Shown here: one piece after another, positions 13,401 through 28,400 of the stretch | Layout of the letters: each line of letters starts with the position of its first letter | Position numbering within the stretch: the first letter of the stretch is position 1 | Assembly: GCF_914767665.1 (NCBI RefSeq) | Contig: NC_059502.1 | Location: 620,001 to 684,000, forward strand | Origin: Harmonia axyridis | Taxonomy: Eukaryota; Arthropoda; Insecta; Coleoptera; Coccinellidae | Length of the DNA stretch: 64,000 bases | Direction: 5' to 3' | Translations under genes and position numbers: made by a program | The notes under the pieces: model-generated | Seen by the model: only the letters and a program-made list of their open reading frames with translations | The model's database searches: none | What the model was told of the DNA's origin: nothing

Positions 13401-16400
13401 TGTTTTATTGCAATTTAAAGTTCTATAGCTCTAAAAAAAACACCCTTCACATATATACCAATTTAGAGTTCACATTATATGAAATGCCAATTTCGTTTAC
13501 AAATCTACAGAGTGTAATTTTTTCCAGAAAAGTACTTGCTCTTTTCTGCCAGAATTTTTTTTGGTTACTAGAAAAGAATTCGGGAAGAATCTTTGTTCTA
13601 ATAATAAAGTTTGCCCCATTTTCGTTTGTATTTCTAGTTTAGGAACCCTCATCGATCAAATCATGAGTCATCGCCAGTGTTTTTTTCTGTACCTTAGTAA
13701 CTTTCAATTTGTTTCGCTTGTAACTTGCCAAAAATCGATATCTTTCAATTCTACTATGCGAAAAAGAAATAGTCTGCCTCATCAACTTCTTCAATTTTTC
13801 TAATCATATAAGATCGGCATGATAAGCCATTCCATATCAATCTAGCCGAACAAATTGATGCCAAAAATAATAAGAATCAAACGAGTCGCATCAACCACTC
13901 AGTCGAGTTGAAGATCCGAGTACCCTTCGAGGTTCTTGGAAAAAGTGGATATGAACGACACATAAAATATCGATATATTCAGTTTATATCTCATTCAATT
14001 AGCCGATAAAGCCACCAGATGCTCTGGCCATATTGAATTACCAACAATCCTATCATCACCAGTCCCAACATTTCGAGATCGATGTCTGTTTACTCTATAC
14101 CAAAATAATAACACTTTCGGAAAATGTGCCATAAATACGTCTCCGCTATCTAAGATGAATACTCGACCGGAAAGTTTCGCGATTTTTCTGTATCTCACGT
14201 TGGTGTGTCATTTAGATTCGTTACAGGCTCAGAATAGTGCTCAATATTCGGCCCACAACTATACGTCGGTTAAAAAGTGCTGTCCTAAAGATTTCCTGTT
14301 CAATCATACCTGTATTCACATACCGCATTTTTCTGAATCTTTGAACATTCCGATTTACGTCGGTAGAAATTCGGTTGACAATATAACAGATATCTCGAAG
14401 ATTTCGATCGCAAACGCCTACAACATAAAGAGATGCGAAAAGTTGGATGTACACAAGAAGTTTTATATACAGGCGGACGCCACTTTGAAGATCTATATAC
14501 ACTGGCATATATGGCATTATGACGCCTATGATTTTTGTGTCGAGTACGATATTTTCGGGCAGCTCATTGCCTACGTTTGTGGCGATAAGAAGGAACCAAT
14601 TTCTGATACTCTGAGGTCAGTAGGTGAGTTTTTTTTTGAGGTTTTTTTGATCGTAGAATTTTTTTATTAAGAATATTCATCGAATAATAGTTGTAGTGAA
14701 GGGATCGCAGAATCCCTTTTAGATGAAACAAATGACTGACACATTTTCGGGCTCGGTTTTTAAAAGAATCAATATGGTGAAAATCGTAGCCTCAGGAATT
14801 CAAGCTATAAGAGAAAATTGAAAAATTGCGTGAATTATGAAGTTCTCATAACTCTTTTATTCCTGGAGCTTTAACCATGAAACAAAAACATTCTATAGAT
14901 ACTTCTTTCAGTAGGATAATTGGTGTGATCATTTATTTTTTATTGCTATTATTTTTGAAGTTATAATACAAACTTGTGTTTTTTGATGTGAACCATAATA
15001 ATTGCTATAACAAATGAAATTGCTTATCTTTCCTTTCCAAAAAATTTTTATATGATATGAAGGGTGCTTTTTTAGAGCTATGGAACTTTAAATTGCAATA
15101 AAACAACGATGGATTATTCCATCATCAATTCACAGGTCCAAAACGTGAAATTAGGCGGTCGCCAAACGTGTCTTTCAATAAATCGATTGTGGCACGAGCT
15201 GTGTGACATGTTGCGCCGTCTTGTTGGATCCACAGCTCCTGGACATCATGGTTGTTCAATCCAGGAATGAAAAAGTTAGTAATCATGGCTCTATACCGAT
15301 CACCATTGACTATAACGTTGTGGCCATCATCGTTTTTGAAGAAGTACGGACTAATGATTCCACCATCCCATAAAGGGCACCAAACAGTCAGTTTTTCTGG
15401 ATGTAACGGTGTTTCGACATACACTTGAGGATTAGCTTCACTCCAAATGGGGCAGTTTTGTTTGTTGACGTAGCCATTCAACCAGAAGTGCGCTTCATCG
15501 CTAAGCAAAATAAAATGGACGTAGTGCGCGATACGTATTCCGAACAGAACCATTATTTTCGAAATAAAATTGCACTATTCGCAAGCGTTGTTCAGGCGTG
15601 AGTCTATTCATGATGAATTGCCAAACCAAATTGAGAATAAATCACTTGACAGCTGTTAAATCGGTCGCCATCTTGAACAGTAATGCCAACTTAAAGTTAT
15701 ATACCTCGAAAAAAAACAGCCGTTATAAGTTGCTTATCAAACTATAGAAATCATCAAAACTTTCAGTTTTACTTGGAAAATCAACCAAGTATCTATCTAT
15801 GATAATCTGTAAACTTCAGATAATTGAAATATTCGCAGACCAAGGTGTCCGGATTTGACACCTTTAGATTTTTTCCATTCGTCATATTTCAAGAACAACA
15901 TTCATCAATTCGAAAATGTTAAACACATCTAACGATGTTAAATCCGGAGATCTTGGTGGCCACCGAATATTTCAATTATCTGAAGTTCACAAATTATCAT
16001 GAATAGGAACCGGGTTGATTCTCTGTATGATACTTTTGATGATTTCAGTTGTTTAAAAAGAAATTGATATATCGTGTTATAGGTATTTTTTGAGAGGAGA
16101 AAATAACGATTTTATTCGCGTTGGAATTTGTATAGTTTATATTGAAAAAAACACAAATTTTTATTGTAACTTCAAAACTAATTGCAATAAAAAACAATTG
16201 ATTACACTAATAGATTCTACTGAAAAAAGTTCCAGTAGAATGTTTTCATTTCATGTTTATATCAACAGTCATAAAGAATTTTCTCTCATAGCTTGAAGAC
16301 AGTTGAATTTATGAGGAAACGGTTTTCACCGAATTAATTCTCTCAAAAAACAAGCCCGAAAATATGCCGATAAATTTTTTCTAGCTCAAAGGGATTCTCA

Positions 16401-19400
16401 ACATTCATTATTTGTGAATCCGATTTGAAAAGTAAGGATATCAGTAGTCACGTACAGAAAATTATTATATCTAATTATTTCTGTGACTTGTTTATGTTTA
16501 TTCAAATCTAAAATAAACATATATCTATCTTTCTATCAATGTGGTAAAGCAATCGATTCCTGTGATAAATTTGAGGAATGTATCTCGTACCGTTATCCAA
16601 AAAATTTGGTAGGCCATTTTTCGTTGATTATTTTGAGTGTGTGGTATTCGAAAAAACCTAAAACTTCTCTGCACTGGATGCATAATATTTAGTTGAATAT
16701 TGAAGCTTGATAATTTAGGTTTCGTATTTTGAATTTAGGAGACTTGCCTTCTGAATAGTTCTAACATAAAAGAAAGTGGAAAATGTTAGTAATAAATTAA
16801 TGCAAAACACAAAAGTTTTACCACAAAGTCTCATCCAAATCAATCTGAAAATAGCAAGTCATATCAAACCGATTAAATTATGTATTTTTAAATCTCTCTC
16901 CGAAAGTAACATTCTCCGAAAAAAAAAATAAGAAAAAACCAAATGACTCGTAATAACAAAACCTTTGTGTAAGAAATCTAAAAAGAAAAATCTCGGTATC
17001 CTACGTCATCCAACAATTTGGGACGGTCTAAAAATGAAATCGCGGAACTAAGAACAGTCCTGTCTGCCGTAGCATATAAACAAACCAGTAGGACCTTGAA
17101 AATTCGACAAAATCCAGTTACAAACAAAGCACACGCGAACCGTCTATCGCACTTACCATTTCGATTTTAATTTCTCTAAGGTCCCAAATGCAGATTAAGG
17201 TAATTTACAACCCGTTGGACTTTATCGATTAACCATTAGAACGTCCCTCAAGAGAGCCAAACACATCGAAATAACCTGTCCAAGATTTTAAAGTGGATTT
17301 GAATGTTGTTGAAGACCGACAGTCCACTTCGATCTACGCTGTCGACCGGTAGTATTGTTAGAAACGTCAAAAAACAACAACATGAGATCCGCGCTTTGAA
17401 CACACTTCTTCAGATGTAGCAGCGATGGTGTTAGTTCGAATTTTAGCGGTAGTCTTAACCCTGACCGAAGTGACGCTATGTTACAATCTTTGCGCCCCTC
17501 AAAAACTTGTCAACAGCAACGTCACTGTCTACAAGTACAAGAAAGAACAGATTCAAAATTGCGGTTGTGCAAACGAACCAAAAAAATGTGTCAAAAAGTG
17601 CTGTGCCAAAGGGTTCAACATAGAAAAAGCGAGATGCTTTTGGAACGGTGGACAAGACTTCGAACTACCCGTGTTTAGTGGAAATGTGTCTCTGTCTAAC
17701 TTGACCGTTAAGAATTTTTATGTGGGTGTCTTAAAACACTGTGATTTTTACGCCAGGATGCCCTGGGAAGGGTTTTACCTGCAGGAGGATCTATCCCTTT
17801 ACCTTCCTCTCGAGCAGGAATATCTGACTTCAGAGAATTACTGTCTGGACTACACAAGGGATGGACTTTTGATAGCTATTCTTTGCATTTCGGAACCTGT
17901 AGCTTCTTTATCTGTCAAGTTAAACTATGTGGGTAGGTAAAAATCTTCTAGACAAATTCCGAAATTTTATTCACCCCTAAAAGAGTAGAAATATAGGCTC
18001 TAATAGAGGTTTCTGGAGAACTGAGTCTATTCAAAATCTTTCAATTAGGATTATGATATTATTTGAAATTTTCTGTTGCATTGTTTCGAATAGTTTTCGA
18101 AATATCAGTTAAACAAAACTGAAAAAAATTAAAACTCTCTACACGTTCTCGAAGAAGAATCAATACCAATACCAATCAAATATTTTATCGGAAATTGTGA
18201 ACAAAATTTAGCCATAAGTTTTCTGGATTATTCCAGGAAAAATAATAATTCATTCGTGAATTTCTCGATATTATGTTGTATGTTGAGGAAAATTCGTCAT
18301 TTGAAATTGAAAAAAATTCTAAAATTACTCAGAAATTATTGAATTTAGAATCGTTTTAAAAAACTATAATTTGTCATTGCAGTATCGAAAGCAATTATTG
18401 AAAGAATTTTGTTCACAATTTTCGACACAATAGTTGAACCACCCTTTGTCGATATTTCATTAATTTTTGGCGAGTCAAGTTGCTCAACATATTCACATTA
18501 TTCTACTTTGAAAATGTGAAGAAGAAGATTCACACTTAGGATTTTGGGAATAAATCTAATTAAAAGAATACGGATATTTTCATTCTCGGTTTTTTTTATT
18601 AATATTTTGTTGGATTAATGCAAGAGTGGAATTTTGCAGCAATATGTTAGCACAGTGGAGACTATCGATTAATATCATAATACTGATTTTCAAAATTAAA
18701 ATACACCCAGTTCTCGAAAAACGTCTAATGAGTACTCGAATTTAATAGGGACACCCTATATAGCTACAACTGCTCTTATATTTAACCTACTCAGGTAGAT
18801 CGATATGAGAACACAAAAAAAATATAAAACAAAAGAATTAAAGCAAAAAACCTAAATAATTTTTTTTAATGGAAATGAATAAGAAACAAGGAAGTACCAA
18901 CATGTTGCACATTGATCTGCTAGAAATGGAACATATATTTTATGAAATGAAACAGTAAATCAGCACTAGTATTCATTTTGGAGAGTATTCTCAAAAATAA
19001 TAAATGAAGCGAGGGCATGAAATAAAATATGGTCATAAAAAAAGAATAGAACGTATGAAATAAATTCAGTGGAAACAGTAGTAATATCGAAAATTCAGAT
19101 TACATGCTTTTAAGTAGCAATTAAAAGTATGAACATCAGCCTGCTTTCTACATATATCGGAAGTTAGAGCAAAAATTTGTTCCCTGTTTTTTTCTATTGA
19201 TCTACTCAGAAAAAATTCGTACGTCTAGACATGTAACCATGTTACGATTTCTTTACACAAAATTTGTTTCTAATTGTAATTATTACTGATAATAAGTTTG
19301 TGTAATTTAAATTGCTTATCCTTCATTCAACTTGTTTGTTTTTTCTGTGAAGTGCGCAAATCGAATTTCTTGATTTTACATGGAAACCTTGTCGAGCAGA

Positions 19401-22400
19401 AATCAATATACATATTAAAAACAGTTACTTGACGGTCGCAGTAAAAATAACAAAATTCAAGGAAGAATTCGAAATGCTGATAATGACATCTTCCATGAAA
19501 CCGGTATTAGAAGTTGTACTGCTCGAAAAAAAGCCAGTATTTTGACATGGGATGAAATCAACTTGTTGATTATAGCACCCCAGAACTGAACAAGGTCTCA
19601 GTTTTTGTCTCTATATGTTTATAAACAAACTGTTTTAATGACGCAATTATAGACGATCTCGAAAAGTTCGAGGTACAATAAATAAATAAATCAAGTTGGT
19701 TGGAATGTACATTTATAGATTTCCGTTTGACATTTCAGCTTGTTGAATATTTCCACTTTTTTTTAGGGAATTCACTTTGAGTTTTTATGAGGGGTTTTTG
19801 AATAAGAGGTTTCGTTTTCATATTGAAAAAAAAAGTATATTTCTAGAGGAATCAATGGATATTGATTTGATTGTAAGGGGGGAGATATGCCATTGATAAT
19901 GGAAAACGTTGAAGATAGAGAGGCTTTTCATTCTTAGATTTTTCGAGACTCAAATGGGTCAATTTTGCTTATTACTCTCCAAAGTGAAAATTGGCCTCAT
20001 CCCTGAGCGACGTGCACAATTTCGATTCTTCACATCACTAACTTGTCCCAACAACTCGAATTTTTTTACAAGTTTCGCTATTGCCGATCGAGAAGGTGCT
20101 TCACTGAATGAAAAATTTTGACCATTTTTGTTGTGAATTTTTTACAATTTCAATGCGTGGTTAAAGAGTGTATCTTCCGTTTTTAGTATTGGAGTAGTTT
20201 TTACTCGAAAGAAGACAGTTTTAAAAGTAAGAGCTGTCCAAATAACGGGCTATTCGAAATGAATTAGCTTATTGAAAAAATTTATAATATTAGACATGAC
20301 TACCAATATTGAAGTAATTAATGGATGTCGTTAAAAATACACCTAAAACAAAAACAATTGCGTTCATTGACGAACGTCAATGAATATTCAAAGCACGTTT
20401 ATTGATGCAAGTACAACCTATTATTATTTAAACTACAGGATGTGTTCAGTATCTTTTTTCGGCTGTGAAAATTATCTATCTATATCTATGAAATCATCAG
20501 CGTCCTCAACATCAATTAAACTTGTTGTCTGAAAGGTCTCATCATATTAACGAATTTGGGGGAACAATCAACACTGTTGTCGGATTCATCGAGGACAAAA
20601 TTTATGTCTCCGAATTCAGAGCACTCTCTGTATGTTATTAAAGTTAACACCGAGTGTCTAAAGTTTAAATATGAATTTTGATTTTCGCAACAATTGTTTA
20701 TGTTTTAACAATTTCTATTTAAAATTGGCAATTGGTATGTTGGGCAGACTCATAATATTTTGAAGTGTAGAATATACAATTCAGAGATTGGTGATTCTCA
20801 ATGAATCCAGATCTAATTTTTAATCATGAAAATATTATGGGTACCTTTTGTTTTCCTAAAATTATTCTTTAATTTTCTAAGGTTTTAATGATGTGTCCAA
20901 CTTGAAATCTTGTTATGGAGCCTGATCTGAAAATCCAATTCAGATATATTGAAGGTTCAAAACGAACAGAAGAATAAGAATAGACCATTACGGAAAATTT
21001 TTCGTACTGAAATAAAAACAAAACAATTACAAATAATTAGTGAGCATTTCTTGGTCGAAGAGCTCTTCGTCTTATGAGTAAACACGAGAGTAAATAACTA
21101 ATAACTCAATGAGTTTTAAACGAAGATTAATCGTTTCCTTCTATACAGATCCCAAATAAATTCAATGGTGATAAATTATAATTCACATCGCCGAAAGGAG
21201 AAATTAACCATCTTAGGAATTTTTGTTGCTATGAATCCAAAACGGCCCGTGTTGTGTGGCTTGTTGCACCATCTTGCTGGAACCAATCTTCCAATTCCTT
21301 ATCATTGAATTCAGGGAAAAAAATCGGTAATAATTTGACTATAGCGATGAGAATTAAAGTTTTGAGTGACACCTTTCTCATTTTCAAAGAAGTACGCGAC
21401 AATCACTCCATCAAACCAAATTACACACCATACAGTGATTTTTTGTGGATATAATGATCTTTTAGCAGTTACATAGGCTCTTTTAGATATCCACAGAGTA
21501 ATAAATGAGCTTAGTCGCTGAGGATATAAGGATGGAGATGCATAATTCTCTATAGCGTGCCGTAAGAGAGGCCCAAATATTATACGCGCCGAGTAATGGA
21601 TAAATTTGTATCTCCTTCAACGCTTTCACTTACAGCATTAATATTTTCGGTCGAGCGTGTATTTCCATGATGAATGGGCCTTAAGACATGAGTAACAGAT
21701 TTAGTCTCTTCAAATTTTTTCACTGTCTTACCAATGGTATGCTCATATGGACGATTATGTCGATCATAATCTGCCCGTGATGCATGAAACGTACTTACTT
21801 CACTGTTAAATGTCTAACCCATAGAGTAAAAATCATAGATAGAGGGAGTATACGCAATTTCTACATGTCCCCCACATGGTTAGATTACGTTGTCAGATTG
21901 TGATATATTTTCAAATCCACAATTTTACTATATCGTTATGAATGTTTATTATATTAAATGAAATATATTCATTCGAGTGATTCCCGATTAAATATGCAAA
22001 TTTGAATATTTGAAATTCGATATTTTTTCTAATTGTCGAATATATAATAAGCAGAATATTTATTATTTTCTGTATCTACCTGCTAAAATCCAAGGTTTGG
22101 TAACTTTTGCTCTCCTAGTGTCATCGGTTGTTTAACGTCGTTTGACGCGCTTGAAGTTTGTTTTCTGAATTTCTGACATATTTAGGTATTTATTTCAATA
22201 TATTTTCAGTTGATATGAAACATTGATTCACTATGGGACATAAGAAGTGCGTTCTTTTTGGAGAACCTAGCGAATTGAGTGAAATATCGTATCACTGATA
22301 TGTTTTTATTTCCGCGCGTTTCATGTCAAATTTGATAGTTCATGTTGGGGACAAAATTTGCTTACTGAAAATGAAATATGCTTCCTCTATCTATATTTCA

Positions 22401-25400
22401 TAACTCTGAGGACCAACCTAACTAAACATATGACACTTCGGATGACACTGACAGTTCTGTTTGACATACATTATTATAATAATAATAATTTAGTTTATTA
22501 AATCATAAACAATAATCGCAGAGGCTAAGAGCCTGTACGCGATTGTACGCGATTGAAACTGGATATGATATGTGAACCACAACATGAATAACTTATTAGA
22601 AACGTATATTAACAAATTACTAATCAGCTATCATGAACCAGTTTCCTCACAATAAAAAAATAAAGCATAAAATATTCTCAGAAATAACGAAGAAAACATG
22701 TATCTTCAATCTAAACGAAAGGCCGATTACTTTCTGATGAGATACAACCTCCTCCAACTTTTTTCAGCATATTTCAATGATAAACAAGTTTGTTGCACAT
22801 CGTAAGCAAGATGTCCGTTACCTAACCTCTAATTAAAACCTGCGTATAGCAATTCCAACATTTCCAACAGATCAGTTTCAGTTTTAAAAATGAAACGGAC
22901 TAGACACTGCATCCCAGATCGAAATGAAAATCTCGGTGGGATGCTGTGCGTATCTAATTCTCTGCGGCTTATCTCTGGCGAATACTACGTCTTTAGATTT
23001 GTGCCACGTGGAACCACACCTGTTGAAATTCGGACAGTTTTACTTGTACAAGAATTACCCTCCTAGGCTGTGTGGTGATTGTGATACAAGGACGTGCTTT
23101 AGGAAATGTTGCGCCCATGGATTTTCCATCGGGAAAGCCCACTGCATTGGTGGTGGTATGCTCGGAAATTTCAGCATAGCCATCTTTGAGGGAGTTAGTT
23201 ATTTGGGAGAATATCGAGGAGATGCTTGGATTGTGGGAACCATGGCTGACTGCGATTTCTTTCCTTTGGTTCCCTCCTCTACAGATTCTTCTGATGAGTT
23301 CTACGTGCAGAGAAACGGTTCTCTGTGGGTTCCTCGGTTTCAGAGAGATTACAGCAGGAATCAGTATTGCGTAGATTCGATGGAAAATGGGACCAAAGTT
23401 GCTCTTGTGTGTTTTCCTGATAAGAAACCTCATATTACTATGGAAATCGCAGGTATGAATTGGGGGATTCTTAACGAAGAATAACAGTTTGAAGCTCCCT
23501 GCAAAATTTCATGTTGATTGGGTCACCAGAACCGTAGAAATTTTTAGAAGAATATCAGTAAATACTTATCATCTAAATGACAGAATATTGGATAGTATTG
23601 GCAATATGAAATAACAATTTCAAGCTTAGTGCAAACCAGAACTTTAGACATTCAAGTAGAATATCGAGAAAAATACTCAGTATGATCAATGACAACAGAT
23701 CTGATTATCTTGAAATTTAATTTTAGTAACCACTTGAATGTTAAGAGGGATAACCACAAGGTGGTTGTTCGCGTATCAGTCAAACTTTGGTACCCATTCA
23801 TTTCCCTTCTGGTGCTCCTGCGATGACCAAACTTTGTACGCTGTACGAAAAATATTAGTAGAGAGCAGCACTGTAGACGACTTTCACGAAATTATAGTTT
23901 CACCTCTTTTGTAATGATTTTTGGTTGGTTTCTTCTCACGAATATTTCAAAAATATATTAGTGCTTGTTAAAAAGTCCATATCATCCTTTTTTTTGCGAA
24001 AACAGAAGGATACCTGATTTTTTTCATTTGTCATTGGCAAATTAAAATATTTACTTTCTACCATTTAGATTATTGTTTAAGGAAATTATGAGAAAACCCC
24101 ATAAAAAAAGGTGATTTGTAAGGAAAAATCTCTTTAATTTCGTTTTGAACTGTGAAGTCAATTGGTCGTGTTCCTTCTAATGACAATATTTTAGGAGATC
24201 GTAATATCATCAGTGAGTGCATGAATGAACGAGCACTCGAAAGCTGGTGACACCAAGTCAGTCATCTTGTTGACTTTTTTTTACTCAAGCCGAATGAATT
24301 CGTCTGTATCATCTGAAAGTATGTAAATATTTCTGTATATTCACTACTTAATATAAACACTGATTCCCGACATTTAACACATGCAAAACATACACAAATG
24401 ATGTTTGTTATGAGAGTCTAATTTCTATAGGCTGCCGGAAGAGAAGATCAGAAAAAATATAACTAATGATATATCGATAAATCAATGTTTTTATTTTATG
24501 AACCAAAATTCTATCACAAGATTTTTCTGATTATAATGGGTGTTTTTTTTCGAGGTATATAACTTTAAGTTGGCATTACTGTTCAAGATGGCGACCGATT
24601 CAACAGCTGTCAAGTGATTTATTCTCAGTTTGGTTTGGCAATTCATCGTGAATAGACTCACGCCTGAACAACGCTTGCAAATAGTGCAATTTTATTTCGA
24701 AAATAATGGTTCTGTGCGGAATACGTATCACGCACTACGTCCATTTTATTTTGTTTAGCGATGAAGCGCACTTCTGTTTGAATGGCTACGTCAACAAACA
24801 AAACTGCCGCATCTGGAGTGAAGCTAATCCTCAAGTGTATGTCGAAACACCGTTACATCCAGAAAAACTGACTGTTTGGTGCGCTTTATGGGCTGGTGGA
24901 ATCATTGGTCCGTATTTCTTCAAAAACGATGATGGCCAGAACATTACAGTCGATGGTGATCTGTATAGAGCCATGATTACTAACATTTTCATTCCTGAAT
25001 TGAACAACCATGATGTTCCAGGAGCTGTGGTTCCAACAAGACAGCGCAACATGTCACACAGCTCGTGCCACAATCGATTTATTGAAAGACACGTTTGGTG
25101 ACCGCCTAATTTCACGTTTTGGACCTGTGAATTGGCCTCCATGATCTTGTGATTTAACACCGCTAGAGTACTTTCTGTGGGGATAAGCCACAAACCCTTG
25201 ACCATTTGGAAGACAACATTCGCCGTGTTATTGCCGATATACGGCAACAAATATTGAAAAAAGTCATCGAAATTTGGACGTCCAGATTGGACTACATCCG
25301 AGCCAGTTGTGGCGGTCATATGCCAGAAATCATATTTAAAATGTAATGCCACAAGATTATCTTGCGGATAAATAAAATTCATGTCAATCGAATAATCCAT

Positions 25401-28400
25401 CGTTGTTTTATTGCAATTTAAAGTTCTATATCTCTAAAAAAACACCCCTTATATATGGAAAACACCATAAATGAATCATAGAGCTCACAGGTGTTTTGTA
25501 CAATATTTTAATGTGATAACAAGAGATATTTTTATGGAATTAAAGCTTCTGAGCGCCGACCAGACAACAGTTCTTGGCTGTATTTCTTTTATTTTTTCGT
25601 TTTGTTAATTATTTTTACGTTTATTACAGGTATGGTCATATCTATGCCATTCCTGCTGATCACCTTCATCGTGTATGCACTCTTGCCTGACCGAAATCTG
25701 CATATGAAAGCTCTTATGTGCTACGTCATCAACTTGTTGTTAGCCTACATGTTTATAGTAACCATCCAGCTATCAGATACAGTTTTTCCAGATGATATTT
25801 GTGCAATTTTAGGTGAGTTGACTGATAAAGAGATATAATATTTCTTATCGGAGTAGTGCAAACATTTTCTTGTTCGAGTTGAAAGTTTGATTCAGACCTG
25901 TGCTTAAATCAAACTATTGGAATATTGGCTCTCGTATTCAAATATTGATTATTTTATGCGAATAGATAGATGAATAAGGACACCACCTAGATTCTTAAAA
26001 CAAGAAATGGATGCCAATTTCAATCATTCTCGTCAAGAATGAATGTGTCAGTGTTTCTATTAGCCCTAAATTGACTGGGTATCCAAACCTATCTTTTATA
26101 TCGTGATTCAAAATTATAAATTTGAAAACTTTCCACGAAATTTACTGCTTCTTTCAGGAATTCATGAAGTAATATTCATATTCTTTCATTTATGAAATTT
26201 TTTATACATTGTTTTGTATCTTTGGTTCATTTTCGAAATACTTATTGGCTTCCTTGATGAAATTATCCTTTTTTTCACTAGATGAATAGCTTCATTACAG
26301 GAAAAATTTTGATAAATATATTTTTCAGGTTTCGGTTGTATATTTTTCTTCCTTTCTTCATTCTTCTGGATGAATGTCATCTGTATCGATATCTTCTTAG
26401 GTTTTAGGTAAGTTGTTCTCATTATCATCAAAATTCTTCTTGAGAACTACCCATCAGATAGTTAACCACTGAGCTTTTTGAGTTACCTAAAATGTTTTTC
26501 ATTTTATTTTCGAAAAAAATACATAATCTTTTTTCCGTTTTTCACCATAATTTGACCCCCCCCTTTAACTTTGTTACTGAAAGAGGTACAAAAAAATGTT
26601 TCCTACAAAAGTTTCTCGAAATCGACTATTGTTTTTTAAAATGATTTCACAAAATGAAATATATACAGAGTGGGCAACATATTGATAGCAACTTCATTAT
26701 TTCAAATGGAACACCCTGTATATTTTTCTATATTTGACTAGCTCTTATTCCCCTGATTTCGAATATATAACATATGTTTGGCCTATATCTCTTATTCTGA
26801 GTTTTACAGAGTTTCAAATTTCAAGAACCACCTTGCAATCTCGGTAATCAAAACTCTGAAAATAAATACGCATATATAACTCTTATCAATTAATCTTCGA
26901 ATTAATTTAATTGAGAAATGATTACTTCAAACATATTCGAGATCAGGAGAAAATAACCAATCAAAATATGGAAGTGTATACAGGGTGTTCTATTTGAAAA
27001 TATGTAGTTTCATTCAATATGTTGTTCACCCTGTATTCATTCAATTGACGTAATCATTCTCAAAAAAATTATTTCATTTGGTACAATTTTTGTATGTTAT
27101 ATTTTTATTTATCTGTTTTTGTAACAGAGTTCGAGGGGGGATCAATTTATAGTGAAAAACATATGTCATATATCGTTGCCAACGAGATAACTGAAAAAAG
27201 GGCATTTTTGAGTTATCGCAGCCTACCACTTGAAAAGTGATTACTGAGCACGCCAGGTGGTTCATGAAATTTGAAACTCTGTAGTACTCAGAACAAGAGA
27301 TATTGGCCAAACATATGTTATATATTCGAAATCAGGGGAAAAAGAGCGAGTCAAATATAAAAAAATATACAGGGTGTTCCATTTGAAATAATGAAGTTGC
27401 TATCAATATGTTGCCCACTCTGTATATATTTCATTTTGTGAAATCATTTTGAAAAACAATAGTCGATTTCATGACTCTTTTGTAAAAAACATTTTTTTGT
27501 ACCTCCTTCAGTAACAAAGTTAAAGGGGGGGTCAAATTATGGTGAAAAACCCGGTACATAGCTGAATTTTCGAATAATTTACTGGATAGATTCTGAGATA
27601 TGGAATTATATATATAAAAAAATTTTAGTTAATTGAAATTGAAGATTTTCAGTCCAATCGGATCGATGGGTAGGTTTTGTTTCTCAAATATGCATATCAA
27701 CAGCTTTTAATTCGCTCACATGGTCAATTCGTAAGAAATTAAATCATCATAAAACAAGTTTTACAAAAAATACGAAGGTCGAAATTTTTCTGTTAATTTT
27801 TTTTTCGGAGAACCTTTTGAAAATGAGTCATCGTGCTGAGTGAATCCAATCAGAATGTTAATGTCCTCATATGAAGACCGCACCTCTTCAGCCCTAGGGA
27901 TAGGCGAAAATTAATGTTTCATGGGATATCACTTAATACCGAATGAAAACATTCAAGCTGAAATGTTTCCATAAATTATTTCCCAATCCCCTGTGGAAAA
28001 CCCAATTAACCTAATGGACCCGATCAACACATCGTGAAAAAAAAAGTTGCCGATAGCTCTATTTTACGCCAACAAGGTGACATTTTTCTCGTGATAATAT
28101 GCTTTTAGGTTTCGCCATAACATGAAGGTTAGGTTTTGACGTTGATCGATTTTTATACAGGGTGACCAGGTGGAGATAGAGGCGGGTTAGGAAATTATAT
28201 TTAAAGTCAGGATTCCCATACGAAAATTTTGAGGAATTTCGAACGATTTTAACTTTTCAAACATTCATTCTTTGTTGATGTTTTTTGGTTGTTTGAACAT
28301 TTAACTGGTCACTAGACACCCTGTTTATCACCAATGGATCCAACATACGCTGTCCTATCAGAAATTCGACTTTCACATCGATGGCACTATTGATTTCGAA

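Larger units (their letters stand above)
17933..22923. other. Five-kb gene-free stretch with relics
   Basis: No receptor exon is seen. It contains an old Tc1/mariner relic (21180-21740) and a (TTA)n-type retrotransposon tail (about 22470-22620). A GGGACACCCTATAT repeat-end motif lies at 18749-18762. The last few hundred bases should hold the V5 promoter; TCAGTTTCAGTTTT at about 22872 is initiator-like. Confidence 0.4.

Noticed and set aside
19909..20121. Short ORF as a candidate gene
   Set aside because: No start context, splice partners, family motif or repeat of it elsewhere; expected by chance in AT-rich DNA.
3927..23484. V1-V5 as five independent genes for small secreted proteins
   Set aside because: Each frame runs only a few to about a dozen codons past a good phase-1 donor, and the sequence ends just where TM1 should begin. 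It stays the main alternative until transcripts are seen.
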